From Cohnella herbarum (lineage in GTDB: Bacteria > Bacillota > Bacilli > Paenibacillales > Paenibacillaceae): 64,000 nucleotides of DNA. The notes below the pieces were generated by a model. That model was not told the origin of the DNA. It did not search any database and worked only from the letters and a program-made list of their open reading frames with translations. Shown piece after piece: positions 27,263 to 34,847 of the stretch. The translations under genes were made by a program, and so were the position numbers. The stretch lies in contig NZ_CP051680.1 in assembly GCF_012849095.1 (NCBI RefSeq), positions 2,790,001-2,854,000 on the forward strand, given 5' to 3'. How positions within the stretch are numbered: the stretch's first letter is position 1; every line of letters begins with the position of its first letter.

Positions 27263-28114
27263 CTACTTAATCGCGGAAATCGGGATAAATTTAAGCTTTT
27301 TCAGAGAACCGTTTTGGAACTTGCTGCTTTGAATGTATTCGATGAATGCCTTCGTCGCACCGTCCGGTTGGCCCTTCGTCATGTAATATCCGAAGCCCCA
27401 CACTTTGTAAGTTCCGTTAACTAAGTTAGCTTCGGATGGAGCAACGTCATTGATTTTAACGGCTTTCATGTTGCTCGTTACGTATACAAGATCCATGTAT
27501 CCGATCGCGTTAGGAGTCGTTTCTACGGCCGTTTTCATGTCTCCGCTCGATTTGACTTCTTTGTAGTTGCTGCCTTTGCTCAGAAATTCGGAGCCTGCCA
27601 ATGCTTTCATTTGGAAGTTAACGCGAGTACCGGAACCGAATGCGCGGTTAACGACGATAATATCGCCATCCGATCCGCCAACGTCTTTCCAGTTCGTCAC
27701 TTTGCCCGAGAAAATATCCTGAAGCTGTTTCGTAGTCAAGTTGTCGACTTTAACGTTCTTGTTCACGACTGCGGCGAACGGGATAACGGCTACTTTATGC
27801 GCCACTTGACCGTCGAATTTTTTGAAGCCCGGAACGTCTTGGGAAGCATCCCAGTCTACTGCGCCGATATCCGCGATGCCTTTGCGCACGGATTGCGGTC
27901 CCGTGATGGAACCTGCCGCGGAAGCAGAGATTTTAACTTTCGGATTCAGCTTTTTGAACTCGTTAGCCGCTTGAAGCGTCAAAGGAAGAAGCGCGGAAGA
28001 TCCGTTGATTACGATTTTGCCTTTCAAAGAGCTGGCAGCGCCGACTACGGATACGGACGACGTGATCAAAGCGATCGCCATCGCAGCGACGGATAAGGAT
28101 TTAAATAATTTCAT
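27263..28114 (-). CDS. pstS: Phosphate-binding protein, second set, without lipobox
   Basis: 283 residues. The signal peptide (MKLFKSLSVAAMAIALITSS...) ends in a VGAASS-type site with no Cys, so there is no lipid anchor. Binding-loop motifs are INGSSALLPL, AAGSITGPQSV (compare AGGSGTG) and NRAFGSGTRVNFQ, with FSGKVTNWKDVGG. A secreted, unanchored binding protein is odd for a Gram-positive importer. It may be held by the wall, S-layer or partner proteins. Only 50 bp separate it from the upstream CuAO/propeller gene. Confidence 0.88.
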   Translation of the reverse strand: MKLFKSLSVAAMAIALITSSVSVVGAASSLKGKIVINGSSALLPLTLQAANEFKKLNPKVKISASAAGSITGPQSVRKGIADIGAVDWDASQDVPGFKKFDGQVAHKVAVIPFAAVVNKNVKVDNLTTKQLQDIFSGKVTNWKDVGGSDGDIIVVNRAFGSGTRVNFQMKALAGSEFLSKGSNYKEVKSSGDMKTAVETTPNAIGYMDLVYVTSNMKAVKINDVAPSEANLVNGTYKVWGFGYYMTKGQPDGATKAFIEYIQSSKFQNGSLKKLKFIPISAIK

Positions 28115-28164
28115 GGTTAAGTTCTCCTCTCGATTCTCGGAACGTTAATTGATTGAATGGCCTA

Positions 28165-29577
28165 TTATCTTGTTGTAGGTTTCCAAAGTCCGTTGATGTT
28201 CAGGAACACCCGGCCTTCGTTAATAATCGCGAACGGCGCGCCCGATTTTACAACGATCTCGCTTACGGATTCGTCCAGCGTGTACAACTGCTTGGAAGTG
28301 CCGGTTGCGGAATCGATTTCGTAGACGAAATTGTTGGCTCCGCTTCCTTCCGTCAGCAAATACCATTTGCCGTCGGTAAGAACCGCTTGATAAACGTCTT
28401 TCTCGTTGAACAACGTTTTTACCGCCTTGTCGCTGCCGACCGATACAAGCGCGGATTTCGCCGCCTCGTCGCTGCCGACGTTTACGAATGCTACGCTTGA
28501 AGCATCCGGCGAAGCTTGAATGAACACTTTGTCGTCCGCGGAAGTCGTCAATTGCACAGCCTTGTTGTCTTTAATAGCCGGATCGACTTTATACAAGAAA
28601 ATTTGCGGCTCCGTACCTTTCATATCGATAGCAACGTCGTCGCTCTCTACCGGTTTCGAGCTGTCCGCTACGACCGCGCCCGGTTTCGTAACCGTGTAAG
28701 TAAACGTATTGCCGTCCGTGGATACGGCCAGGTTTGCTTTGTAATCGACTTTATCGTCTACGATCTTCGAGATTTTGTTGATCGTCGGATCCAGCTTGGC
28801 GATTACGCTTCCCTTATCCCCTTGCAGGAAATAGATGGACGCGCTGTCCGCGGACCAGACCAATTCAGGCTTGATGCTCGTGTCTCCGCTGACTTTAGTA
28901 GGGGCGATAGAGTCGAAGTTAATGACGTAAACTTCGCCGCTAGCGTTCGTGTAGGCCGCTTTAGTTCCATTCGGAGCAATCGCTAGATCGGATGCATCGG
29001 CAGAAATCAACAGCCTCTGATATTTGCCGGATTGCGCATCGACCAAGTAATCCGTACGTCCCGTCTCGTTCTCTTGCGAAGCAATGAATTTGGAAGAGTC
29101 TACCCATTCGATATGGTCAACGTTAGCAAGCAAATCCGCATCGATCCAGATCGCGCCGGACGGATCTTTGGCGAATTGGGCTCCTAAAGCTTCGACGTAT
29201 GCTTTCAACTCCACATATGTAGTGCCTTTAACGCTTTTAACCGGAACTTCCAGTTGCTTCTCTACGCCGTCAACCTTGATTAGGTTGCTGTTCGCCTTAA
29301 GTAGTACCGTGTGACCGTTTAAGATCGCCTGAATTTCGCCGTTGACGACTTGCAGCTTAGCGCCGAGTTTCAAGCTAAGATCCCGAATGGACACCATCGT
29401 TCTGCCCTTTTCGAAGAACGTACTGAGGTTAACGGATACTCCGTTCACGATATAAGCCGAATTTGTAACCTGTACTACGGTCGCTTTCGTTGCGGTTGCC
29501 GCTGATGCCGCACCCACGGCGGATACTCCGACTGCCAACGCTAATACAGAAACAATAGACGCTTTTTTTAGCAACAT
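28165..29577 (-). CDS. Secreted copper-amine-oxidase-N-domain protein with TolB-like propeller
   Basis: 470 residues. A signal peptide (MLLKKASIVSVLALAVGVSAVGAASA) is followed by a CuAO-N1-type domain (YIVNGVSVNLSTFFEKGRTMVSIRDLSLKLGAKL; TYVELKAYVEALGA), a non-catalytic surface domain common in Paenibacillaceae. Residues 150-470 show repeating beta blades with TolB/WD-like patterns (DLAIAPNGTKAAYTN, ELVWSADSASIYFLQG, FIQASPDASSVAFV). It is first in an apparent operon with pstS2-pstC2-pstA2 and has a Pho-box promoter. A role in phosphate-limited wall or surface function is inference. Confidence 0.8.
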   Translation of the reverse strand: MLLKKASIVSVLALAVGVSAVGAASAATATKATVVQVTNSAYIVNGVSVNLSTFFEKGRTMVSIRDLSLKLGAKLQVVNGEIQAILNGHTVLLKANSNLIKVDGVEKQLEVPVKSVKGTTYVELKAYVEALGAQFAKDPSGAIWIDADLLANVDHIEWVDSSKFIASQENETGRTDYLVDAQSGKYQRLLISADASDLAIAPNGTKAAYTNASGEVYVINFDSIAPTKVSGDTSIKPELVWSADSASIYFLQGDKGSVIAKLDPTINKISKIVDDKVDYKANLAVSTDGNTFTYTVTKPGAVVADSSKPVESDDVAIDMKGTEPQIFLYKVDPAIKDNKAVQLTTSADDKVFIQASPDASSVAFVNVGSDEAAKSALVSVGSDKAVKTLFNEKDVYQAVLTDGKWYLLTEGSGANNFVYEIDSATGTSKQLYTLDESVSEIVVKSGAPFAIINEGRVFLNINGLWKPTTR

Positions 29578-29625
29578 CGACTCTGATCACCCTTCTGATT
29601 ATGGTAGATTCTACTTGCTAATGTG

Positions 29626-29679
29626 AGTATAGTCCCGTTTTGTAAAGCGTCTGTTCAGGAATTATTTTCTAATTGTTAA
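29626..29679 (-). promoter_or_regulatory. PhoP-box promoter of the CuAO/propeller - pst2 operon
   Basis: On the minus strand TTAACA (29674-29679), AAAATA (29663-29668), TGAACA (29652-29657) and TTTACA (29641-29646) follow at exact 11-bp intervals. TATACT (29626-29631) stands 9 bp after the last. Spacing is identical to the pstS promoter at 24273. Confidence 0.8.
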
Positions 29680-29692
29680 ATTTAAGATTATA

Positions 29693-29892
29693 TTTGAACT
29701 ACCGCTTCAAATGAAGTTCAAAAAGTCAGGTTTTCAGCACCGAGAAGGTTGGATGAAGCTTAGGGACTGAGGAGCGGAGCGTAGGCGAAACCTACGTGAG
29801 CACCGGAAGGCCCGGCTGAATTCAAGATTCGATGTCGAATCCGCTCCTTGCTTCACTTCGTGATCAAAAGATGACTTTTTGAACTACCGCTT
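29693..29892. repeat. About 200-bp structured repeat element with nested stems
   Basis: A 15-bp direct repeat (29693-29707 and 29878-29892) bounds the element, and 13-bp inverted repeats lie at 29716-29728 and 29872-29884. Nested inside are GAAGC/GCTTC (29755, 29850), GGAGCGGA/TCCGCTCC (29771-29778, 29840-29847), CGTAGG-CGAAA-CCTACG (29780-29796), CCGG/CCGG (29803-29815) and GATTCGA/TCGAATC (29826-29841). The fold is that of a closed multi-branch RNA or a MITE. The right end touches the stop codon of the CBS-chemoreceptor gene. A partial relative lies at 58802-58841. I have seen similar sequence as an intergenic repeat in Paenibacillaceae but know no name for it. Confidence 0.65.
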
Positions 29893-31066
29893 AAGCGTTT
29901 AATTGTTGGACTAGCTTCTGAAACTCCTTCCGCACCTCATTAGATCTGAGTTGAGCTTCGCGCGATGCTTCCATGAGTCTAGACGCCGCTTCTTGATTAA
30001 GCTCGGAGGAGCTCCACAGTTGCGCGAAAATATCCTCGGTTTTCTTGACTTGGGAAAATCCTTTATCGGCTCCCTTCTTCCCTTCTCCGACTAGCTTCGC
30101 GGCGCTTTGCGCGGCTTCCGTCATCGACTTGATCAGGCCGGTGATCTGTCCCGCGGAGTGTTTCGTCTGATCGGCTAACAAACGGATTTCATTCGCGACG
30201 ACGCCGAAGCCTTTGCCATGCTCGCCTGCCCGCGCCGCTTCGATCGTGGCGTTCACCGCAAGCAGATTACATTGATCGGCCAAGTCCGCGATTAACCGAA
30301 TGATTCCGTCTGCCGCCGCCGACCTCTCCGTAAGCTGATCGACGGCCTTCTCCTGCTTGACCGCATTCGCAGACCAGAGCTTGAACAGCTGCAACGTCTC
30401 ATCGAGCTCTTCCCGCCCTTGATCGGTAATTTCCGTAATGCGTTCGCTGCAAGCTTGCGTATCGTTCGTTGCCTCCGAAACGCTATCAACGGACTCGTGA
30501 ATGCTCGTGATCATCGTTTCGGTATCTTTGATCGTGCGAATTTGCCTGCTTACCGCTTCCCTCTGCAACAGCCGTGAAACGTTCAACAGATCGTTCATCG
30601 TCAATACCCCGACGAATTTTCCGTTATCCGTTAATACGACCGCATCGTAGAAAGTCTCCTCTCCGCGAGATAAGGCACGGTCGATTAGTTCCTGCGGGTC
30701 GATGGAAATTTCCGCGATTAGCGGGGCTGAATCCATCTGCTCGGATATTGCCTTATGTCCGAATAGAGACATTCCGTACAAGGAGCCCAACAACCGGAAA
30801 AACCTATCTTTCATAATCAAACCTACCGGACGCTGCAAGTCATCGCACACCACGACGCAATCGAACTGTTTTTTCCTCCGGAACAAAGTAACCAGGTCAT
30901 CGCTCATCTGGGTCGGCGGAATGACGGGGCAGCCTTTCATCCAATCTCTGACGACAATCGGTTGGAAAATTTCGATTACGGGTTGATCTATTACCCTCGA
31001 CACGCGGGCTGTCGTCCGTTCCGCCTCGGGTTTCGTTAGAACCGATGTACTTACCATGAGAAACAC
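29891..31066 (-). CDS. Soluble CBS-pair / methyl-accepting chemotaxis signalling protein
   Basis: 391 residues, no membrane segment. Residues 35-175 form a CBS-pair-like module ([41 protein letters not shown]) that is close to the one in the c-di-GMP protein at 15968. Residues 190-391 are a chemoreceptor signalling domain whose hairpin tip reads [37 protein letters not shown]. It would signal to CheA or a similar kinase from the cytosol. No che genes are in the window. A Spo0A-like box lies about 100 bp upstream. Confidence 0.85.
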   Translation of the reverse strand: MFLMVSTSVLTKPEAERTTARVSRVIDQPVIEIFQPIVVRDWMKGCPVIPPTQMSDDLVTLFRRKKQFDCVVVCDDLQRPVGLIMKDRFFRLLGSLYGMSLFGHKAISEQMDSAPLIAEISIDPQELIDRALSRGEETFYDAVVLTDNGKFVGVLTMNDLLNVSRLLQREAVSRQIRTIKDTETMITSIHESVDSVSEATNDTQACSERITEITDQGREELDETLQLFKLWSANAVKQEKAVDQLTERSAAADGIIRLIADLADQCNLLAVNATIEAARAGEHGKGFGVVANEIRLLADQTKHSAGQITGLIKSMTEAAQSAAKLVGEGKKGADKGFSQVKKTEDIFAQLWSSSELNQEAASRLMEASREAQLRSNEVRKEFQKLVQQLNA

Positions 31067-31167
31067 CTCGTTCTATTTCGGTTATAGGGCTCGGAAAATA
31101 TTACCTATATAGAAAGTATCAAATCGATGTCATCCATTTGTTCGAAATTCGTTAACGGAATGTAAAG

Positions 31168-31176
31168 TTTGTCGAA
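31168..31176 (+). promoter_or_regulatory. Isolated Spo0A-box match
   Basis: TTTGTCGAA is an exact match to TTTGTCRAA and lies about 100 bp upstream of the CBS-chemoreceptor start at 31066. A single nonamer can occur by chance. Confidence 0.25.
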
Positions 31177-31220
31177 CGAAAGTAGACTGTAAACTCGGAA
31201 AATAGTCTAGCGTTGTCGGA

Positions 31221-31775
31221 ACGATGGTTGGTGGAGGCAATAGTGCTGAAATCTGACACTGTGGCTGCTGATCGAAGGTTGGTGGAGGCTATAGTGGTGA
31301 ATTCTGGTACTATCGCGGCTGATCGATGGTTAGTGGAGACTATAGTGGTGAATTCCGGTACTATCGCGGCTGATCGAAGGTTGGTGGAAGCTATAGTGGT
31401 GAATTTTGATACTATGACGTCGGATCGATGGTTGGTGGAGGCAATAGTGGTGAAATCTGGCACTATGGCGGCTGAGCGAAGGTTGGTGGAGGCTATAGTG
31501 GTGAATTCTGGTACTATCGCGGCTGATCGATGGTTAGTGGAGACTATAGTGGTGAATTCCTGTACTATCGCGGCTGATCGAAGGTTGGTGGAGGCTATAG
31601 TGGTGAAATCTGGCACTATGGCGGCTGATCGATGGTTAGTGGAGACTATAGTGGTGAATTCCGGTACTATCGCGGCTGATCGATGGTTATTGGAGGCTAT
31701 AGTGGTGAATTCTGGTACTATCGCGGCTGATCGAAGGTTGGTGGAAGCTATAATGGTGAATTCTGGTACTATGGC
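31221..31775. repeat. Tandem array of eleven 51-bp units
   Basis: The landmark GGTT recurs at 31226 and then every 51 bp to 31736, giving eleven units with only substitutions between them. Each unit contains ATAGT-GGT-GAATTC-TGGT-ACTAT, an imperfect palindrome centred on GAATTC in most copies. Because 51 is a multiple of 3, both strands read open as 17-residue repeats, but neither reading has a ribosome-binding site, and changes between units alter residues (W/R, T/A) freely. I treat it as non-coding repeat DNA. Confidence 0.85.
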
Positions 31776-32074
31776 GTGTCTCTTCCTCCGAATTAACCCG
31801 GATCAGTCGAGCTATTTCCTCCCATAGTGCTAGAGGTAGATCTGATTACTAGACTTCTTACACCTAGATTTGAGAAAGCAATCCATCAAACCATGCGAAT
31901 TCGCCTTTTCAAATATCCCATCAGACATTAATTCTTATCGGAGACCTAACAGAAAAGTATCGAAAATTTATTACTACTTACGTCACATTTTTAGCTGAAA
32001 GAAATGTTCGGCATGGTGGCCTTGACTGGCGGGAAATCTACTTTCAGGCAGGCGTATCTCTTAACTAGAACGCG

Positions 32075-32270
32075 TAAAATAACTGGAAAAGTACAGTTGC
32101 TTTCCTCACTAAATGCCTAAAAATCTAAAATAGATGGATTAATACAGTTGTTTCACTTCCCTAATCGAGCCCAAACGATCGATGGCCGTGAATAAATGTA
32201 GAAATCCATTTATTTGTTCACAAGCAGCTATTAGCAGGAAAAATAACTATATATATATCCATTTATCCCC
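32075..32270. repeat. Degenerate 51-bp-period repeat, AT-rich
   Basis: TAAAATA starts at 32075 and 32126 and ACAGTTG at 32093 and 32144, both 51 bp apart. ATCCATTTAT recurs at 32204 and 32257 (53 bp). Units are unlike those of the array at 31221. The surrounding stretch 31776-32290 holds no gene that I can support. Confidence 0.45.
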
Positions 32271-32290
32271 TTCAAAAACATAAATAGAAA

Positions 32291-32387
32291 CAAGCATAAA
32301 CAGCTTCCGCCGTCCTTGGGGATGGCGGGGGAACGTTTATGTCGTAGACGATTCAGACAAGCAGAGCAATTATATACTTTCTGAATC
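32291..32387 (-). repeat. Two-hairpin dispersed element, copy 1
   Basis: The segment contains CATAAAC...GTTTATG around an inner CCGCC/GGCGG stem, then GATTCAGA (32350-32357) pairing with TCTGAATC (32380-32387). The same order and much of the same sequence recur at 48506-48602. It lies downstream of the Gfo/Idh gene and its terminator. Confidence 0.65.
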
Positions 32388-32390
32388 TTC

Positions 32391-32421
32391 AAAAAAAGCC
32401 GGAGAATCATAGATTCTCCGA
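32391..32421 (-). terminator. Terminator after the Gfo/Idh gene
   Basis: On the minus strand TCGGAGAATC and GATTCTCCG(G) pair perfectly around TAT and are followed by seven T residues. Confidence 0.9.
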
Positions 32422-32472
32422 CTCCACTCGACCCGACTCAAATTCTCACCTAGCATCGTGCCTCAATACTTT

Positions 32473-33645
32473 TTAAACTTCGTCAACGTTCACCCAAGCG
32501 CCGCGCTCGATCGACAGATCTACCGCTTCCAGCACTTCTTGGCATTTCACGCCGTCGAGGAACGTTGGCGTGAACGGCGAATCGATCGCCATATGTTGTA
32601 AGAATTCGTATACGATATGAACGAATGCATGCTCGTAACCGATAATATGTCCGGTCGGCCACCAGTTGCCCGCGTACTTGTGCGACGGCTCCGTGGCCAT
32701 AATCCGACGAAATCCGGCAAGATTAGGCTCGTCCTCGCGGAAATAAACTTCTAGCTCGTTAAGCTTCTCAAGATCCCAGCGGATGGAGCCCTTGCTGCCG
32801 TGAATCTCGAACGTGTTGTGGTTTTTGCGGCCGGCCGCAAACCGCGAAGCGATGAACATCCCCATCGCTCCGTTTTTGAAGTCGGCCAGAAAGCCCGTCG
32901 CGTCGTCGACGGTTACTTCACCTTTCTCAGTCGTCGAACCCGTACCGGACAACCCGGACGAACCGGTAAGCAGCGGACGCTCTTTAACGAATGTCCGATT
33001 ATGACCGACTACGCGATCGAACTCTCCGATCAAGAACCGGGCAAGATCGATGCTATGCGCGTTGATATCGCCGTGAGCGCCGGATCCCGCAACTTCTTTC
33101 TTGAGCCGCCAAGCGAGCGGCGTGTTCGGATCAACGAGCCAATCCTGAAGATAAGTCGCGCGATAATGATGAATTTCGCCTAAGCGTCCTTCGTCGATAA
33201 TTTGCTTAGCAAGCTGAACGGCAGGCAAGAAACGATAGTTGAAGCAAATGCCATGCTTAACCCCCGCTTTCTCCGCTGCTTCCAGCATCTCGCGTCCATC
33301 CGCCAAGGTCAGGGCAAGCGGCTTCTCGCAAAATACGTGCTTGCCTGCCGCAATGGCTGCAAGCGCGATTTCCTTGTGAGCGTCGCTCGGCGCGTTGATA
33401 TCGACGAAATCGATATCGTCGCGCTCGATCATTTTCCGCCAGTCCGTCTCGTAGGATTCCCAGCCGAATTTATCGGCCGCTTCCTTAACGCCGTTCTCGT
33501 CGCGCCCGCAGATCGCCTTCATGACGACATCCGCCGCCGGTTCGAAGAACATTCCGACGTCTTTGTACGCATGGCTGTGCGCCTTGCCCATAAACTTGTA
33601 TCCAACCATGCCTACGTTGATTTTATTTTTGCTTACGCCCACCAC
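32473..33645 (-). CDS. Gfo/Idh/MocA-family oxidoreductase
   Basis: 390 residues. The Rossmann start is NVGMVGYKFMGKAHSHAY (a GxxxxG variant), followed by DINAPSDAHKEIALAAIAAGKHVFCEKPLALTL with the conserved EKP Lys, and DINAHSIDLARFLIGEF with the catalytic Asp/His region. It is an NAD(P)-dependent sugar or cyclitol dehydrogenase; the substrate cannot be read. The first codons overlap the epimerase stop by 13 bp, implying coupling. It is part of the sugar region with the ABC importers upstream. Confidence 0.93.
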   Translation of the reverse strand: MVGVSKNKINVGMVGYKFMGKAHSHAYKDVGMFFEPAADVVMKAICGRDENGVKEAADKFGWESYETDWRKMIERDDIDFVDINAPSDAHKEIALAAIAAGKHVFCEKPLALTLADGREMLEAAEKAGVKHGICFNYRFLPAVQLAKQIIDEGRLGEIHHYRATYLQDWLVDPNTPLAWRLKKEVAGSGAHGDINAHSIDLARFLIGEFDRVVGHNRTFVKERPLLTGSSGLSGTGSTTEKGEVTVDDATGFLADFKNGAMGMFIASRFAAGRKNHNTFEIHGSKGSIRWDLEKLNELEVYFREDEPNLAGFRRIMATEPSHKYAGNWWPTGHIIGYEHAFVHIVYEFLQHMAIDSPFTPTFLDGVKCQEVLEAVDLSIERGAWVNVDEV

Positions 33646-34595
33646 ATCTCACCCGCGCTCTCCTTCAAGATGAGGGAGTTAAGGAAATTCGCAGCTTTCG
33701 TGAAGCCTTCGTTAACGCTCATTACGCCGTCTTCGTGTTCGATGCTGATCGTTCCTTCATAGCCTACAAGACGAAGCGTGCTCACGAGATCTTTCCAAAA
33801 CTCGTCGTCATGGCCGTATCCTACCGTCCGGAACACGAAAGAGCGGTTCAGAATGTCGCCGTAATGTTTCGTATCGAGAACGCCGTTCAGCGCCGTATTG
33901 CGTTTGTCGATCTTCGTATCCTTCGCATGCACGTGATAGATGGACTTCCCGAGCGCTTTGATGCACTCGATCGGATCCATGCCTTGCCAGAACAAGTGGG
34001 AAGGATCGAAGTTAACGCCGATATTGTCTCCCGCTTCCTCGCGAAGGCGAAGAGCCGTCTCCGTGTTGTATACGAGGAAACCCGGATGGGCTTCGATCGC
34101 TACTCTCACGTTATGTTTGCGCAAGAACGCGGATTGTTCCTTCCAATAAGGAATCGCGATTTCGTTCCATTGCCATTCGAGTACGGTCAAGAAATCAGGC
34201 GGCCAAGGGCAAGTAACCCAGGACGGGTACTTAGAGTTCTCGGATTCGCCGGGGCAACCGGAGAACGTAATGACGGTATCCACGCCAAGCTTCTCCGCCA
34301 GTTGGACGGTAGCGACGAAATCGTCATGATGGGATTTGGCGACGGCCGCATCCGGATGAAGAGGATTTCCGTGACAGCTCAATGCGCTGATCGTTAAGCC
34401 GCGTGAATCTACGGCATCCCGAATACGGCGAATAGCGGCCTCGTCGTTCACGATTTCCTGCGCGTTCACGTGCGCGGTTCCCGGATATGCACCGGTTCCG
34501 ATTTCAACTGCTTGCAAACCTGCCGCTTTAACGGTATCAAGCGCTTGCTCGAACGATTGCTGGCTGAACAATACGATAAATACGCCTGCTTTCAC
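33633..34595 (-). CDS. Sugar phosphate isomerase/epimerase (xylose-isomerase-like TIM barrel)
   Basis: 320 residues. Metal-site segments of the family are visible: AIEAHPGF (Glu), GVNFDPSHLFWQGMD (Asp, His), YHVHAKDTKID (His) and ISIEHED (Glu). Relatives include IolE/IolI-type and hydroxypyruvate-isomerase-like enzymes. Together with the overlapping Gfo/Idh gene it probably oxidises and isomerises the sugar taken up by the ABC system. A cre-like sequence lies upstream at 34647. Confidence 0.92.
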   Translation of the reverse strand: MKAGVFIVLFSQQSFEQALDTVKAAGLQAVEIGTGAYPGTAHVNAQEIVNDEAAIRRIRDAVDSRGLTISALSCHGNPLHPDAAVAKSHHDDFVATVQLAEKLGVDTVITFSGCPGESENSKYPSWVTCPWPPDFLTVLEWQWNEIAIPYWKEQSAFLRKHNVRVAIEAHPGFLVYNTETALRLREEAGDNIGVNFDPSHLFWQGMDPIECIKALGKSIYHVHAKDTKIDKRNTALNGVLDTKHYGDILNRSFVFRTVGYGHDDEFWKDLVSTLRLVGYEGTISIEHEDGVMSVNEGFTKAANFLNSLILKESAGEMWWA

Positions 34596-34646
34596 TTGTT
34601 AACCACCAAACCTTTCTTAATCGGATCATTATGATGTTGCTGGAAA

Positions 34647-34660
34647 TGTACACGCGTTCA
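34647..34660 (-). promoter_or_regulatory. cre-like palindrome upstream of the epimerase gene
   Basis: The 14-mer TGTACACGCGTTCA (or its reverse) agrees with the CcpA consensus TGWNANCGNTNWCA at 12 of 14 positions. It could instead be a LacI-family operator. It lies about 50 bp ahead of the epimerase-dehydrogenase pair. Confidence 0.25.
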
Positions 34661-34731
34661 CGAAAGACAACTCTAGTTTACATGAAAACGCATGCTTAAT
34701 GCCACCCCCTATTTCATGTTACTTAGGAAAA

Positions 34732-34766
34732 GTAACGAAAACGAGCCGCCGGTAAGGGCGACTCGC
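34732..34766 (-). terminator. Terminator after the sugar-binding-protein gene
   Basis: On the minus strand CGAGTCGCC and GGCGGCTCG pair with one mismatch around CTTACC and are followed by TTTTCGTT. It separates the transporter genes from the catabolic pair. Confidence 0.7.
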
Positions 34767-34847
34767 CTCCTCCTATCCCTAATAGGGTTAAATCTAGATT
34801 ACATTACTTTGTCCATGAATTCATTTCCCGATTTAGTCATTTTAGTA

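Noticed and set aside
31213..31827. 17-residue-repeat protein on the plus strand (and 31152-31616 on the minus strand)
   Set aside because: Both frames exist only because the 51-bp unit is a multiple of three; no ribosome-binding site, and residue changes are not biased to silent sites.
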